The notes: generated by a model from the sequence alone, not told the origin. Positions 26,986 to 36,431 are shown, counted from the stretch's first letter. The stretch: 64,000 bases of DNA from Halorubrum sp. Hd13 (GCF_002252755.1 NZ_NHOY01000122.1:27334-91333); one strand, 5' to 3'. Translations and numbers: made by a program.

Positions 26986-27420
26986 TCACTGTTCTAGCTC
27001 AGATAATAGGATTTCCCGTCGCTCTCTGAGACTGTCCAAATTATATCTAATTTTCTCTCGTGTATCAATATTCTCTTCTGAACTCTCAATTTCTTGTCTC
27101 ATCATCGTCTTTGTGATGTCTAGATAGGAATAAAATGCATGTAGACTGTGGCGATGTTCTTGTTCAAGAATACCCATTTTTCCAGCATTTGATTCAAATA
27201 TTATTGTTGGAAAAGCAGATGGATCTGGGAACTTTTTCATAGGAATCTCGTCCAAATCGCGAAATATATCCATATGACTTAGCTCTGTATGAAACATCCT
27301 CTCAAGTTGTTCTTTTTCCCGATGTTCTGTTAGAAAATACCGTCCAACCCAGAATCCACCAGTTATTAAACTACCAACAACTGCACCAGCGAGAGCTTCA
27401 ACTGCTGTCACATATCCCAT
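26986..27420 (-). CDS. Small membrane-anchored protein
   Basis: A 144-residue protein with one transmembrane segment near residues 8-30 (ALAGAVVGSLITGGFWVG) followed by a cytoplasmic helical domain rich in Glu, Arg and Lys (SSEENIDTREKIRYNLDSLR). It is AT-rich compared with its neighbours. Similar one-helix coiled-coil proteins are frequent orphans in defence islands. I do not recognise a named family. It lies between the helicase and the PD-(D/E)XK-like gene, on the opposite strand to both. Confidence 0.6.
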   Translation of the reverse strand: MGYVTAVEALAGAVVGSLITGGFWVGRYFLTEHREKEQLERMFHTELSHMDIFRDLDEIPMKKFPDPSAFPTIIFESNAGKMGILEQEHRHSLHAFYSYLDITKTMMRQEIESSEENIDTREKIRYNLDSLRERREILLSELEQ

Positions 27421-27657
27421 TCTACGATAACTACACTTAGATGTACTCCATATCCAGAATTATCACTAATTACAAAAATGGCAGAAATTAATTCGAATTT
27501 GTTTTGACCCAGAACTAATGGAACGTTTTGCTGGGGCACACTCTCTATTTATTGTTCTATTTTGTCGGTTTCTGTGTGTTTGAATAGAGCCGAATGGTTC
27601 GGTTTGTAGGCAGTTGCGTGCCAGAGACTAATACGGGCGGCCGAGATGCGTTAAGAG

Positions 27658-28257
27658 ATGCCAATTAACGCGGGGTGGGGTGAGCTTCTCGTCGGCGCCT
27701 ATCACCAGCGAGTGACTGGGTGCGAGGTGGTCAGTTACAATAACCGGTCTGACGAGCCGGGAAATCAGATGGAGGCTGATGTCGTCGCGATCGACAACGA
27801 CCGCGAGAACGGAAATCAGGATGTCTACGTCTGTGAGGTCGTCACGCATCTCGATGGCGGACTCTACTCGGGGACACCAGACGAGGATGGTTGGTGGATG
27901 GAGCACTCCAATACCTCGTCATACCACCACTCACTGGAGACACTCTGGAGAAAGTTCAAAGACGATCATGCATACATCGAGGAGGCCTTCCCGAAGGCGA
28001 ACAGCTACTCGTTCCAATTCTGGGCACCGGTTGTGACGGGATGGGATCGGGGTGGGGCACTTATCGACGGGCTGGGGAGACTCTCAGAGGAATTCGAGAA
28101 AGAGACCGGAGAAGAACTGGAAATTATTGTAAATGCGGAGTATGCATCCCGAATGGAGGATTTGCGTCAAAAGGCTGATGGCGACACGAGCGACTACGGT
28201 TCTCCGGCGTTTCGCTTCCTGCAGATTTTAGAGAATCTCAAACCAGCCGACGAGTAG
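27658..28257 (+). CDS. Hypothetical protein, degenerate PD-(D/E)XK-like fold
   Basis: A 199-residue protein. NQMEADVVAID, then a loop, then VYVCEVVTHLDG resembles the D...(D/E)xK core of restriction-like nucleases, but the position of the catalytic lysine is Val (E-V-V), so it may be inactive or use another residue. Downstream, YHHSLETLWRKFKDDHAYIE and YSFQFWAPVVT complete an alpha/beta pattern. The gene is convergent with the NucS-like gene, 36 bases away. Function is unknown; a structural role in the neighbouring restriction-type system is possible. Confidence 0.6.
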   Translation: MPINAGWGELLVGAYHQRVTGCEVVSYNNRSDEPGNQMEADVVAIDNDRENGNQDVYVCEVVTHLDGGLYSGTPDEDGWWMEHSNTSSYHHSLETLWRKFKDDHAYIEEAFPKANSYSFQFWAPVVTGWDRGGALIDGLGRLSEEFEKETGEELEIIVNAEYASRMEDLRQKADGDTSDYGSPAFRFLQILENLKPADE

Positions 28258-28293
28258 ACTATCTCGCGTTAGCCGATCTTCTCGGGAGATTCC

Positions 28294-29325
28294 TCACCAT
28301 TCGATGTCGCCCACTCGTTTTCGTCGTAGTTCAGAGAGGCTCAAATCATACTCCGGGTGGATCCAGTAGGGATAGCCGTTGACGTTTGATTCACGGCCGC
28401 ATACTTGTTCCAAGACCTCCTGAGCGAGCGCGGTGAACGAATATTCCGCGCCGTTCTCGAGCCACTCGACGTTGTCGCTCATTCCAGTCTTCCCGGTGAT
28501 GCGGCCGCGCCAGAAGTCGTCGTCGGAATCAAACTCACGGTTGCTGTCGGAGGGGAGTTTGTCTGCGTTGAACACCACGATGTCACCCTCCTCGACTAAT
28601 CCGGCTTCGAGGAGGACGGTGATCGCACGGCCAGCTCTGGACGACGAGCGACTCTGCTGGCGCTCCTTCTGGCGTCGCTTCGCCATGTACTCCTCCGCCT
28701 CCGGGATCGGAAGGACGCGTCTTGAGCTGACGAACATTCCGTCGTCGCGCCGGTACACCTCCAACTCGACGCAGGTGATGTCCATCCCGTACTCCCGTTC
28801 GAGCCACACGACCGGCGTCGTGATCTCCGGGCCGAAGCTCCCGGCGGCCAGCAGGATCCGAGGTCGATCGTCCAGCACGAAGTCCGCGTATCCTTCTTCG
28901 GTCGTGGTGATCTCTTCGCCGAGGAACTCGACGAATCGCTCGCCGACGTCTTCTGGCGTGAGTTGGTCATCTTCCGGGCGACGGTCGTTCCAGAAAGCCC
29001 GGTAATCCTGTTGGAGCTCCTCGGGGCTGATCGTGGAGCAGTAGCTCGCGTACTTGATCGCCTGTAGATCCGTCGTCGCGTCCGCTCTATCCCGCTTCAG
29101 TTCGATCACCACGAGCTTTCCATCGGGATCGAGAGCCAGTATGTCGGGCCGTTCGGCAGTCCGGTCGAACTTGGCATACTGCGACGCGACGATCAACAGA
29201 TCTTCGTCGAGGATCGATGGCGTATCGATGATCCACTCCTCGATCTCGGATTCGGTTACGCCCAACGCGTCGAAGCTGGTCAGTTCGAGCGAGTGGACGC
29301 TCGAGCCATCAATATGATAGACCAT
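28294..29325 (-). CDS. NucS-like (DUF91-type) nuclease with RAMA-like C-terminal domain
   Basis: A 343-residue protein. The nuclease core lies in residues 55-95: D61 in RPDILALD, then E75-x-K77 in VVIELKRD, followed by AIKYASYCS, which matches the PD-(D/E)XK domain of NucS/DUF91 proteins. The C-terminal 110 residues (LLEAGLVEEGDIVVFN, FWRGRITG, NGYPYWIHPE) fit a RAMA domain, a module linked to restriction enzymes and adenine methylases and thought to read modified DNA. It ends 2 bases before the methyltransferase stop on the same strand, so the two form an operon with the methyltransferase first. It may be the nuclease that reads the methylation state. Confidence 0.8.
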   Translation of the reverse strand: MVYHIDGSSVHSLELTSFDALGVTESEIEEWIIDTPSILDEDLLIVASQYAKFDRTAERPDILALDPDGKLVVIELKRDRADATTDLQAIKYASYCSTISPEELQQDYRAFWNDRRPEDDQLTPEDVGERFVEFLGEEITTTEEGYADFVLDDRPRILLAAGSFGPEITTPVVWLEREYGMDITCVELEVYRRDDGMFVSSRRVLPIPEAEEYMAKRRQKERQQSRSSSRAGRAITVLLEAGLVEEGDIVVFNADKLPSDSNREFDSDDDFWRGRITGKTGMSDNVEWLENGAEYSFTALAQEVLEQVCGRESNVNGYPYWIHPEYDLSLSELRRKRVGDIEW

Positions 29326-29327
29326 AT

Positions 29328-32300
29328 CTACGCGTGAGGGCCCTCCTCTGCCAACGTATCAAACTTCTCGAACACCATATCAAAGTATTCCTCCGTCATG
29401 ATGCGGGGATTCGAGACACGGTGGAAGTCATCAAGGACGAATTTTACGTCGCGACGACCGAGTCCGTACGCGTGGAAAGCTGCCGCGTCGATCTCAGCCT
29501 GTAGCTCTCTCCGCTTCCGGTGCTCTGTTGCTGGTTCAACTCCTCCTAGACGTTCACGCATCTCCGCAAACGCCTCACCATAGCAGTTCAGGCGGGCTGC
29601 ACGGTTTGCGATATAGTGGAACCAATCGTCACCGTGGGTGAGTCGAGGTATCTGCGACTCTTCGAATTTGTACTTAGAAGCGTGTGAGTCGACCTTCGTA
29701 CGCATCAGGAAGTCGAAGACCACGCTGTTGAGTAGCCCCAGAGCGACAAACAGCTCTTTGTCGGAAAAGACCCGTTCATAGGCACTATGCATCGGATAAT
29801 CGCCAAGATTCTCTTTGGTTGGGTTAGTCTCGTATGGACGAACCGTGTAAAGTGTATGAACCACGACACCACCGGGCGGAATTATTGCTGCGATGAGTGT
29901 CCGCTCATCTGTTGCACGAGCTACTTCACGGATGACGAGTCGGTATTCCGTCGAATGTAGTAGTACGTCCTCCTCCGACAGTTCTGGCCGGTCGAACTCC
30001 TCAGAAAGGAGCGTGTTGACGAACTGCTTCTGTGAGTTGCTACTAATGTGAGCGAACTCGGGATTATCTGAGAATTCAGTGTATATCGCCTTTTTCAGGC
30101 TTAAGTTGGGATCGCGAGCTCGAAAGTTCTTGAGTCGGACACGAGCTTTCGCACTCTTGTCTCCCTCATCTTCATCCACGCTCCAGAGCGAGATGGGAGC
30201 GAGATCGCGTACGTACTGCTCGTCATGGCAGAACTGGTAGATATTCTTTCCTTGGTATACCGGATAGTCACCAAGGCTCTCATTCTCAACGAAGCGATCA
30301 CGGTCACGGCCTCTATCAAGTTCCTTGTAGAGTACTGCTCTCCACCGATCGTTGAGTTCGTCAGCAACAGGCGGATGCTGAAGAATCGTGTCGAGAACAC
30401 TAACCTCCCGTTGTTCTTCGACATTCGGGAAGATTCGAGCGCCGGGTGAGTACTCCTTCAAAGTTCTTACAGGGATGTCAAGGGCTACCTCGTCGATGTT
30501 CCGAAGCACATCAACGGATGTCTGGTGGAAGACACCTCGAACATTATTTGTCGATCCACCCTGTTGGAAGGTGATAATACCGAAATTGTATCTGTTGTCG
30601 ATAGCGTTGAATATACCGTGGTTTTCAAATCCAATGATATGTTTCACTTCGGAATTCTCCAGTGCGTGAACTCGAAGGTCTTTGCCGGCGGCCGCGTTGA
30701 AGATCGGCCCCGGTAGGATTTGTGAGACGTAGCCCCCATCACGGACAATAGAGTAGATTCGCTCAAAAAACAGCAATGAGAGATCGTTGGTTCGTGCGAC
30801 CTGTTGATTCGCTACACTCGGTGACTGTAACCGATACTCGTCGCTCTCATTGATATATTGGGCACGTTGTTCGATGCTGTGCTGGAACTCCTGCCATCCC
30901 TGAGCGACTTCCTCGTTCTCGAGCAGCTCCTCCATTCGCTCATCTCGTTGCTCTGGAGTGTAGCTTCGGAAGGCAGTATCGTGCTTGATAAAAAAATCGT
31001 CACGGTACGGTTTAAGCTCCTCCCATGGAGGATTTCCGATAACGATGTCGAAACCACCGCCACGGTATACTGTTGCGAACTCTAACACCCAATGGAACGG
31101 TTGGAGGTCATCAACACCGGCAGCGTCAATACCTTCGATACCAGCTTCGTGGAATTCTTCCAGTATCTTTTGATTCAGTGACTCACTGTGAGATTTGATT
31201 CTCGATTCCGCCAGACGACGCGCATTCGTCGCTACAGAAGCACTTGTTGCATTCCGATGACGTTCCACGGCTTCGATAACGTCATCGTACATTTCTCGGA
31301 CGCTTTCTCCGACGCCGTAGTTCGCCAGTGAAGCATCTCCCTGCTCTTCCCGAGCAATCTCGACGAGTTGCGTGAAGCCGATGAGTGAATTTCCGTGACG
31401 GATGTTGAAGTCGATATTTGGGAGAGGCTCAACCTCACTCGGTTCATCCTCGATGTCTGCCACCATCGAAAGCCACAATCGTAGTTTACAGATTTCGACT
31501 GCTCCATCATCGAGATCCACTCCGTAGAGGTTGTTCAGGATGATGGCACGCTTCGAGTAGAGCGAGACGTTCTCATGGCTGTCTTCTACTTCCTCGAGCA
31601 CGTCGCGAGTCCGGTTCTCCAACTCCCACCCTTTACCATTAGATTCCAATTGCTGGAAGAACTCGATGCACTGCATGTAGATGTCCAGCAGGACTTCCTG
31701 AGCAGCGAGCAGGAACGCCCCACTACCCACCGCCGGATCAAGGACGTGGATTTCAGTCAGGATGTCGTGATAAAGTGTCTCGACATGGCGGGTCTCGACG
31801 TTGTCGATAGGAACCTGAGCGGTAACCGACCCACCATCCGCGAGTGCTTCCACTTGGGTGTCGGCAGCCGCTTCTGCGAACCCGAACACATCATCAATCT
31901 CGGCGTAATCAGCATCGACAGCCTCATTGAGTTCATCGAGGAGATAGGGGTGAATCGTTTGTCGAGCCATGAAGCCCGTGATTTCCTCAGGCGTGTAGTA
32001 CGCACCCATCTCTTTCTGGTTGACCGTCTGCTCGAAAATGTGACCGAGAATTGCCGGGGAGAGGTTCTTCGGGTCAACCACATCAAGGCGCTCGTCAACG
32101 TTCCAATTCCAGTCAGAGAGGAAGTCAAGAATATCGCCGAACAACTCGTTGGTCTGCTCGGCTGATTCGCCAAGTTTCACATCATCAAACTCATCCTCAA
32201 CCGGATTCTCCGAGAAGAGCCCACCGTTGAGGTACGGGAGGCTCCCGAAGTCGGGATCTTGCTTCCCCTCGGCAAGCATATCAAAGAACAGCGGGTGGTA

Positions 32301-32981
32301 GAAATCGTCGTAGACGTCACCGCCGTCACCAGCTACTCCCCTATGCTTCTCGTGGAGATAGTCGACGTTGCGGTCGAGCAGTCGCTTCTCTTGGATGAAA
32401 TAGAGGAAGATCATCCGGTCGAGTACGATCTGTACGTACCGCTGCTTGGCGTCACCTCTGTCGTCCGGGATCCCCGATACTTCTTGTACGAGGTCGGTGC
32501 GGAGTTGCTCGAACTGTTGGTAGAATTCCTTGACGACCTGCTTCGTGTCGTAGAGCGTGTCTTGGATCGCGTCGGCAGAGCCGTACTCGATACTGTTGAG
32601 CTTCTGTAGTACGGTGTTCTTTTCGCCGCTCTCGCTCGTCATCTGCTCCTTCGTGAACGAGAGCTTCTGGTGTTTGATGCGACCGTGCTGTTGGCCCTCC
32701 CAGCTGCGAACGCGGGTCAGGAATGTGAACTCCTCGTAGTCGTTCGTGGCCACGAGATTTGTCCGGCGGTTGCGGTTGTCCGGCTTGAAATCGCTCGCTG
32801 ATTCACCCGGGCCGGCCTCAACGAGTACGATGAACTCGGTGTCAGTGAGTTGGAGGACGAGTTCGTTGGCGTCACCGAGATTTGGACGTGGTTTGAGCCC
32901 GCGCTTCTCAAAGGAGGAAGCGACAGCGTCCAGAGAGTTCCAGCCCGCGATGTCGTCCGCGGTGATCTGCTGGAGAGTCAT
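29328..32981 (-). CDS. Eco57I-type DNA adenine methyltransferase (restriction-modification)
   Basis: A 1217-residue protein from the preferred ATG (a 9-residue longer frame starts at 33008). The methyltransferase core has motif I LDPAVGSGAFLLA near residue 415 and motif IV VIGNPPWEEL near 645, the N-P-P-W of adenine-N6 enzymes. The N-terminal 400 residues contain RYVQIVLDRMIFLYFIQEKR, typical of type IIG/Eco57I-like and BREX/DISARM methylases. The C-terminal part resembles a target-recognition region (QIPRLTHGDDWFHY). The N-terminus has a D...E-A-G-P-G region that could be a weak nuclease fold. With the PLD-helicase and the NucS-RAMA gene it forms the core of the second defence block. Confidence 0.88.
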   Translation of the reverse strand: MTLQQITADDIAGWNSLDAVASSFEKRGLKPRPNLGDANELVLQLTDTEFIVLVEAGPGESASDFKPDNRNRRTNLVATNDYEEFTFLTRVRSWEGQQHGRIKHQKLSFTKEQMTSESGEKNTVLQKLNSIEYGSADAIQDTLYDTKQVVKEFYQQFEQLRTDLVQEVSGIPDDRGDAKQRYVQIVLDRMIFLYFIQEKRLLDRNVDYLHEKHRGVAGDGGDVYDDFYHPLFFDMLAEGKQDPDFGSLPYLNGGLFSENPVEDEFDDVKLGESAEQTNELFGDILDFLSDWNWNVDERLDVVDPKNLSPAILGHIFEQTVNQKEMGAYYTPEEITGFMARQTIHPYLLDELNEAVDADYAEIDDVFGFAEAAADTQVEALADGGSVTAQVPIDNVETRHVETLYHDILTEIHVLDPAVGSGAFLLAAQEVLLDIYMQCIEFFQQLESNGKGWELENRTRDVLEEVEDSHENVSLYSKRAIILNNLYGVDLDDGAVEICKLRLWLSMVADIEDEPSEVEPLPNIDFNIRHGNSLIGFTQLVEIAREEQGDASLANYGVGESVREMYDDVIEAVERHRNATSASVATNARRLAESRIKSHSESLNQKILEEFHEAGIEGIDAAGVDDLQPFHWVLEFATVYRGGGFDIVIGNPPWEELKPYRDDFFIKHDTAFRSYTPEQRDERMEELLENEEVAQGWQEFQHSIEQRAQYINESDEYRLQSPSVANQQVARTNDLSLLFFERIYSIVRDGGYVSQILPGPIFNAAAGKDLRVHALENSEVKHIIGFENHGIFNAIDNRYNFGIITFQQGGSTNNVRGVFHQTSVDVLRNIDEVALDIPVRTLKEYSPGARIFPNVEEQREVSVLDTILQHPPVADELNDRWRAVLYKELDRGRDRDRFVENESLGDYPVYQGKNIYQFCHDEQYVRDLAPISLWSVDEDEGDKSAKARVRLKNFRARDPNLSLKKAIYTEFSDNPEFAHISSNSQKQFVNTLLSEEFDRPELSEEDVLLHSTEYRLVIREVARATDERTLIAAIIPPGGVVVHTLYTVRPYETNPTKENLGDYPMHSAYERVFSDKELFVALGLLNSVVFDFLMRTKVDSHASKYKFEESQIPRLTHGDDWFHYIANRAARLNCYGEAFAEMRERLGGVEPATEHRKRRELQAEIDAAAFHAYGLGRRDVKFVLDDFHRVSNPRIMTEEYFDMVFEKFDTLAEEGPHA

Positions 32982-33089
32982 GAACCAAGGCACCCGCGCA
33001 CCAAACATAAACCCGACGACGAGTCGTCGGCGAACGTAGACTATCCGGTCAATTACTTCGTGGGCTCGAACTTGACAGCACCACCCACG

Positions 33090-33833
33090 CTACTCGACGG
33101 CTGGAAGTTTGATTTCGACCTCTCGGTCGAGAGTCTCATCGTAGTCCGGTTCGACGTCACAGGGTAGTGTCGGGAGGTCATCTTCTGTCGAGGCGGCAGA
33201 GACTGCTGCCACGAACGCATCGATGATGTCATCTTCGTCACCGATCATCGGCGCATACGATGGCTCACGGAACGTGGAACGGGCGTCATCGTAGAACCTG
33301 CGTACGTTGACCTCCGATGCGTGATCCAACAACTTCAGACGCTCCTCGGTACCCCTCTCGGTCTTTTTTGAGTGAGCGAGATACTCGTCGTCGTTGAGCG
33401 CGACAAAGCAAGCTTCTGGATGGGTTTCGAGGACTCTGTCGCTCCCTGCGGTGTCTTTGACGAACGCGTCCGTCTCTCGAATTCGGGGGACGAGGCTCCA
33501 AGCCTGATTTTGAATGCTGAAGTCGGTGTCTGCCTCCCGGTGACGTTCCTTTCCCGCTTCGATGTTCCTTGCGTAAACTGCCTTTCGAACCGGGGTGTAG
33601 AAGAGGCTGCTCTGTTGCCGCGGGCCGATATACGATTTCGCGGCCACGTCACAGGTTCGCTTTTTCTCATTACACAGTCCGATCGGAATGTCCACGAGCA
33701 TCCTGCGGATGTCGTCTCCTCTCTCTCGCCACAGGTTCCAGAGCGTCGGATAGTAGTCTCCCCCACAGTCTCCATCGTCCGTCAGGAACACAGCGAACCA
33801 GCCCTTCCCGGCCCAGTCCACACCGGCGTACAT
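33090..33833 (-). CDS. DUF429 family protein (RNase H-like fold)
   Basis: A 247-residue protein with the DUF429 pattern: MYAGVDWAGKGWFAVFL at the N-terminus, VDIPIGLCNEKKRTCDVAAK near residue 50, FYTPVR near 78, the ETHPEACFVAL motif near 137 and the closing DEDDIIDAFVAAVSA. These supply the acidic residues of an RNase H-like site. The family is widespread and its biochemical role is not established; a nuclease function is predicted. It is divergent from the PD-(D/E)XK gene at 33960 and shares a short intergenic region with it. Confidence 0.82.
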   Translation of the reverse strand: MYAGVDWAGKGWFAVFLTDDGDCGGDYYPTLWNLWRERGDDIRRMLVDIPIGLCNEKKRTCDVAAKSYIGPRQQSSLFYTPVRKAVYARNIEAGKERHREADTDFSIQNQAWSLVPRIRETDAFVKDTAGSDRVLETHPEACFVALNDDEYLAHSKKTERGTEERLKLLDHASEVNVRRFYDDARSTFREPSYAPMIGDEDDIIDAFVAAVSAASTEDDLPTLPCDVEPDYDETLDREVEIKLPAVE

Positions 33834-33959
33834 ACTTCGGCATCCAAGGGACGTGACTTACAGATTTGGGAGGTAAGAGCGCGAAAAATCGAACTACAAA
33901 GCTCACTGCGCGGCCACTCACTTATTTATCGACACGAAACGGAGCTACAATCATCGAGA

Positions 33960-35018
33960 ATGACGACGGGTGTCACGGAGTTCATCAAGATCGACGAGGT
34001 CAGACAGGAGATCGACTCCACGTACCCGAACCCCGGAACCGATGCGGAGGGGGAGTTGCAGGTCGAAAACAACGGCTACAGTCACCGACTCGTTGGGAAC
34101 GCATTCGAGTTTCTCTGTAAGCTCCTGTTATACCGGCGCTGTAGCGAAGTTATCATCCCGTGGCGCCGCACCTTTGGCGATTCCCAGCGACGCTTTGAGG
34201 CCGGCGAGACACCACCTGTCGGCGTAGAGCGATTCGACGGTTGGAAGTGGGAGGATGACATTGAAAGCGTCTCTAACCGGGATGAATGGGAGGAGATGAT
34301 GGACGAGCAGCCGGTGTGGGAGCAGAGAACCCCGGGCAAGTGGACGGAAGACGAGGATCTGACGAAGCTCGCCGAGCAGTACGTCGCGACCGGCATGAAC
34401 ACCGAGGGGGTAGTGAAAGCGGCACTCGTCAACGCCGGCTGGAAGCCCAGCGACGGCGTCCACTCATGGATCGACCGCGAAGCCTTCGAAGCGGACATCC
34501 TTGAGGAGATGGAGGCGCTGTTCGGCCTGTTGCGCGAGAGCGAGTGGCCGGACGGTGAGACGGTCTTCGAGCGACCCTCTTTTGGAGGTCATCAGCACAT
34601 CCTTCCCGGGGAAGGAGACTTCATCGTGGACGACCTGCTTGTCGACATCAAGACGACCGAGAACAGGTCGTTCACGAACGCCTTCTGGCGTCAGCTACTG
34701 ATGTACTACGTCTTGAGTAACGTACAACGTATTCTGTACGAGGTGGACGGTCGGACATACGGCAAGGAACCCTTCGAGGGGAAGTATCCCGAGGTCAACC
34801 GAGTCGGAATCTACTACGCCCGATATGGAGAGCTCCAGACGGTCGACATGGGGACGGTGATCGACGACCGAGAGCGGTACGAGGAGTTCCGTGCATGGAT
34901 CGTCGACCGGGCGATCGAGGAGAATAGCCACGCCCAACACGACTACTCAGCAATCAGAGGTGCTCTCACTGAGCCGTACGACTACAAGAAACAGCGAACG
35001 CTCTTCGACGACTACTAG
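33960..35018 (+). CDS. Predicted PD-(D/E)XK nuclease
   Basis: A 352-residue protein. The start is the ATG at 33960, since sequence upstream of it in the same frame only shadows the DUF429 gene. The nuclease core is clear: E50 in GNAFEFL, D220 in GEGDFIVDD, then D229-I-K231 in LLVDIKTTEN, followed by a QLLMYYVLS helix. This resembles Cas4/RecB-like and restriction nucleases. The middle region is basic and Trp-rich (WRRTFGD, WKWEDD). It belongs to the group of nucleases flanking the methyltransferase, but its partner is unknown. Confidence 0.75.
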   Translation: MTTGVTEFIKIDEVRQEIDSTYPNPGTDAEGELQVENNGYSHRLVGNAFEFLCKLLLYRRCSEVIIPWRRTFGDSQRRFEAGETPPVGVERFDGWKWEDDIESVSNRDEWEEMMDEQPVWEQRTPGKWTEDEDLTKLAEQYVATGMNTEGVVKAALVNAGWKPSDGVHSWIDREAFEADILEEMEALFGLLRESEWPDGETVFERPSFGGHQHILPGEGDFIVDDLLVDIKTTENRSFTNAFWRQLLMYYVLSNVQRILYEVDGRTYGKEPFEGKYPEVNRVGIYYARYGELQTVDMGTVIDDRERYEEFRAWIVDRAIEENSHAQHDYSAIRGALTEPYDYKKQRTLFDDY

Positions 35019-35326
35019 CTGGCGGACAGCTACACCTCAGAGAAACCGCGAATCGTTGGCTGATGTTCTCCCCCACGTGTTGGAGTTCGGCGTCGTACCG
35101 TCCCGTCAGGTCGCCGTACCACTCGGCCATCCGACCCGCCAGCTCTGCCTTGCTGCTCCCGCGGTAGGACTGTAAGAGCCACCCGTGGACGGCCTCGTTG
35201 ATGACCGTGCGCACCTCGCCCTCGATGAAGGCGGTCATCACGTCCCGCACTGCCTCGTCGGCGACTGTGTCTCGTTACCCGCTACGTCTATCTTGAGTGT
35301 GGCGTGGAGTTACTGATGGAGAAGCG
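35019..35326 (-). pseudogene. C-terminal gene remnant
   Basis: An open frame from 35250 (GTG) reads VRDVMTAFIEGEVRTVINEA then HGWLLQSYRGSSKAELAG, with good haloarchaeal codon use, but it lacks a plausible start (a stop lies 27 bases upstream) and its last 18 codons overlap the nuclease gene on the other strand with unnatural composition. It looks like the tail of a lost gene. No other gene is seen in this gap. Confidence 0.4.
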
Positions 35327-36208
35327 TTAGTGGGTGATGCGTGGCCAATCGAAGGTTGCGATCAGGGGGGCGTGATCGCTACACTCGTGGCCATCGGTGT
35401 CGTAGCGGCACGCCGTCGGGGTCAGTTCCTCCGACGCGATGATGTGGTCAAAGCGGCGCGTCCGGTGACTCGTGTCCACGACTGGTACGTCGCCGTAGCC
35501 GTGCTGGTCGCGAAACACGTCGACCATCCCCTCCGACTTGAGACCACTCAATAGGTTGGTCTCGGCGGCCCTCCACCGATCAGGATCTGCGTCCGGATCG
35601 TCGGGCTGCCACGGAACGATTGTACCGTCCGCCCGTTCCGCCTTGGGGGCGTTGAAATCGCCGGCGAGCAAGCACGGCATCCGTGCCGTCTTCCGGATTC
35701 GTTCGTAGACGGTCTCGAGAATCTTCACCTTCTCTTCCCCCCACCCGTTTCGGGGCACGGCGCGCACGTTCCACAGCTCAAGTGGAGACTGTGGTGTCTC
35801 CACGGTCGTGACGAGGATCTTCTCGGAGAAGTTTGTCGACCAGTCTTTCAGGTCGGCCCCATCGTACGTGCCCGCTCTGATGCTCGGCTGGTGGCGTTCG
35901 AGACCCTCGCTCTCGAAGCTCTCGTGGACTGCGGTGAGGTTGCCGTTCACGTGATTGATGTCGTGGTGAGGTGGCACGTCACTCTCGCCGAGTTCCGTCG
36001 CCCAGTCGAGAGTGTCCTCGATCTGAGTGTAGCCGATGGATCGGAGTTCATCGTGCCAGAGTTCCCGTCGCGCTGTCGTGACCTCGTTCAGAAGGAGAAT
36101 ATCGGGCTGTTCGGCCGTCTTATGCAGGAACCCAACTTGGTCGCGGATTCTGTCGGGGCTCCCCTGCGGTGGGGTTGCTCCCTGTACGTTCCATGTGAGT
36201 ACGCGCAT
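35327..36208 (-). CDS. Endonuclease/exonuclease/phosphatase family protein
   Basis: A 293-residue protein from MRVLTWNVQGA (upstream starts to 36298 are less likely). The EEP fold is marked by LTWNVQG at the N-terminus, LLLNEVTTARREL near residue 50, CLLAGDFNAPKAE near 190, and C-terminal RRFDHIIAS and CSDHAPLIATF. These are the metal-binding and catalytic residues of exonuclease III/DNase I-like enzymes (N, E, D-x-N, S-D-H). The substrate could be DNA, or another phosphodiester; the family is broad. It is likely catalytically competent, and its position at the end of the defence block suggests a DNA role. Confidence 0.85.
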   Translation of the reverse strand: MRVLTWNVQGATPPQGSPDRIRDQVGFLHKTAEQPDILLLNEVTTARRELWHDELRSIGYTQIEDTLDWATELGESDVPPHHDINHVNGNLTAVHESFESEGLERHQPSIRAGTYDGADLKDWSTNFSEKILVTTVETPQSPLELWNVRAVPRNGWGEEKVKILETVYERIRKTARMPCLLAGDFNAPKAERADGTIVPWQPDDPDADPDRWRAAETNLLSGLKSEGMVDVFRDQHGYGDVPVVDTSHRTRRFDHIIASEELTPTACRYDTDGHECSDHAPLIATFDWPRITH

Positions 36209-36248
36209 CGTCGAATAGGAGAAGAGTGTCTCCCTCCACTCATAATAC

Positions 36249-36431
36249 ATGGCAGGAGATTCAGACACCATTCCCTCACGAGCGGACGATCTGGCCACTC
36301 CACCAGAGGTGTGGAGGTCACACTGGATCTACGAGTCCCGTCGCTGGTTCTTTGACGCGAAACGGGTGAATGAATACATATACTTGAGAAGGTTGAACAT
36401 CTTGACGATAACAAACATTCCCGTCATATGA
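36249..36431 (+). CDS. Possible small protein upstream of the DUF2971-like gene
   Basis: A 60-codon frame starting MAGDSDTIPSRADDLATPPE and ending LRRLNILTITNIPVI, whose stop overlaps the next ATG by 4 bp, as in a coupled operon. G+C drops sharply from about 36350. It may be real, a truncated gene or chance; no motif is recognised. Confidence 0.35.
   Translation: MAGDSDTIPSRADDLATPPEVWRSHWIYESRRWFFDAKRVNEYIYLRRLNILTITNIPVI

Noticed and set aside
23019..33008. Calling the locus a complete DISARM or BREX system
   Set aside because: No drmA, drmB, pglZ or brxC-like genes are present in the window.
33372..33959. Long upstream extension of the PD-(D/E)XK nuclease frame (a 548-codon reading)
   Set aside because: This part mirrors the DUF429 gene on the other strand and has unnatural composition; the ATG at 33960 gives a normal protein.
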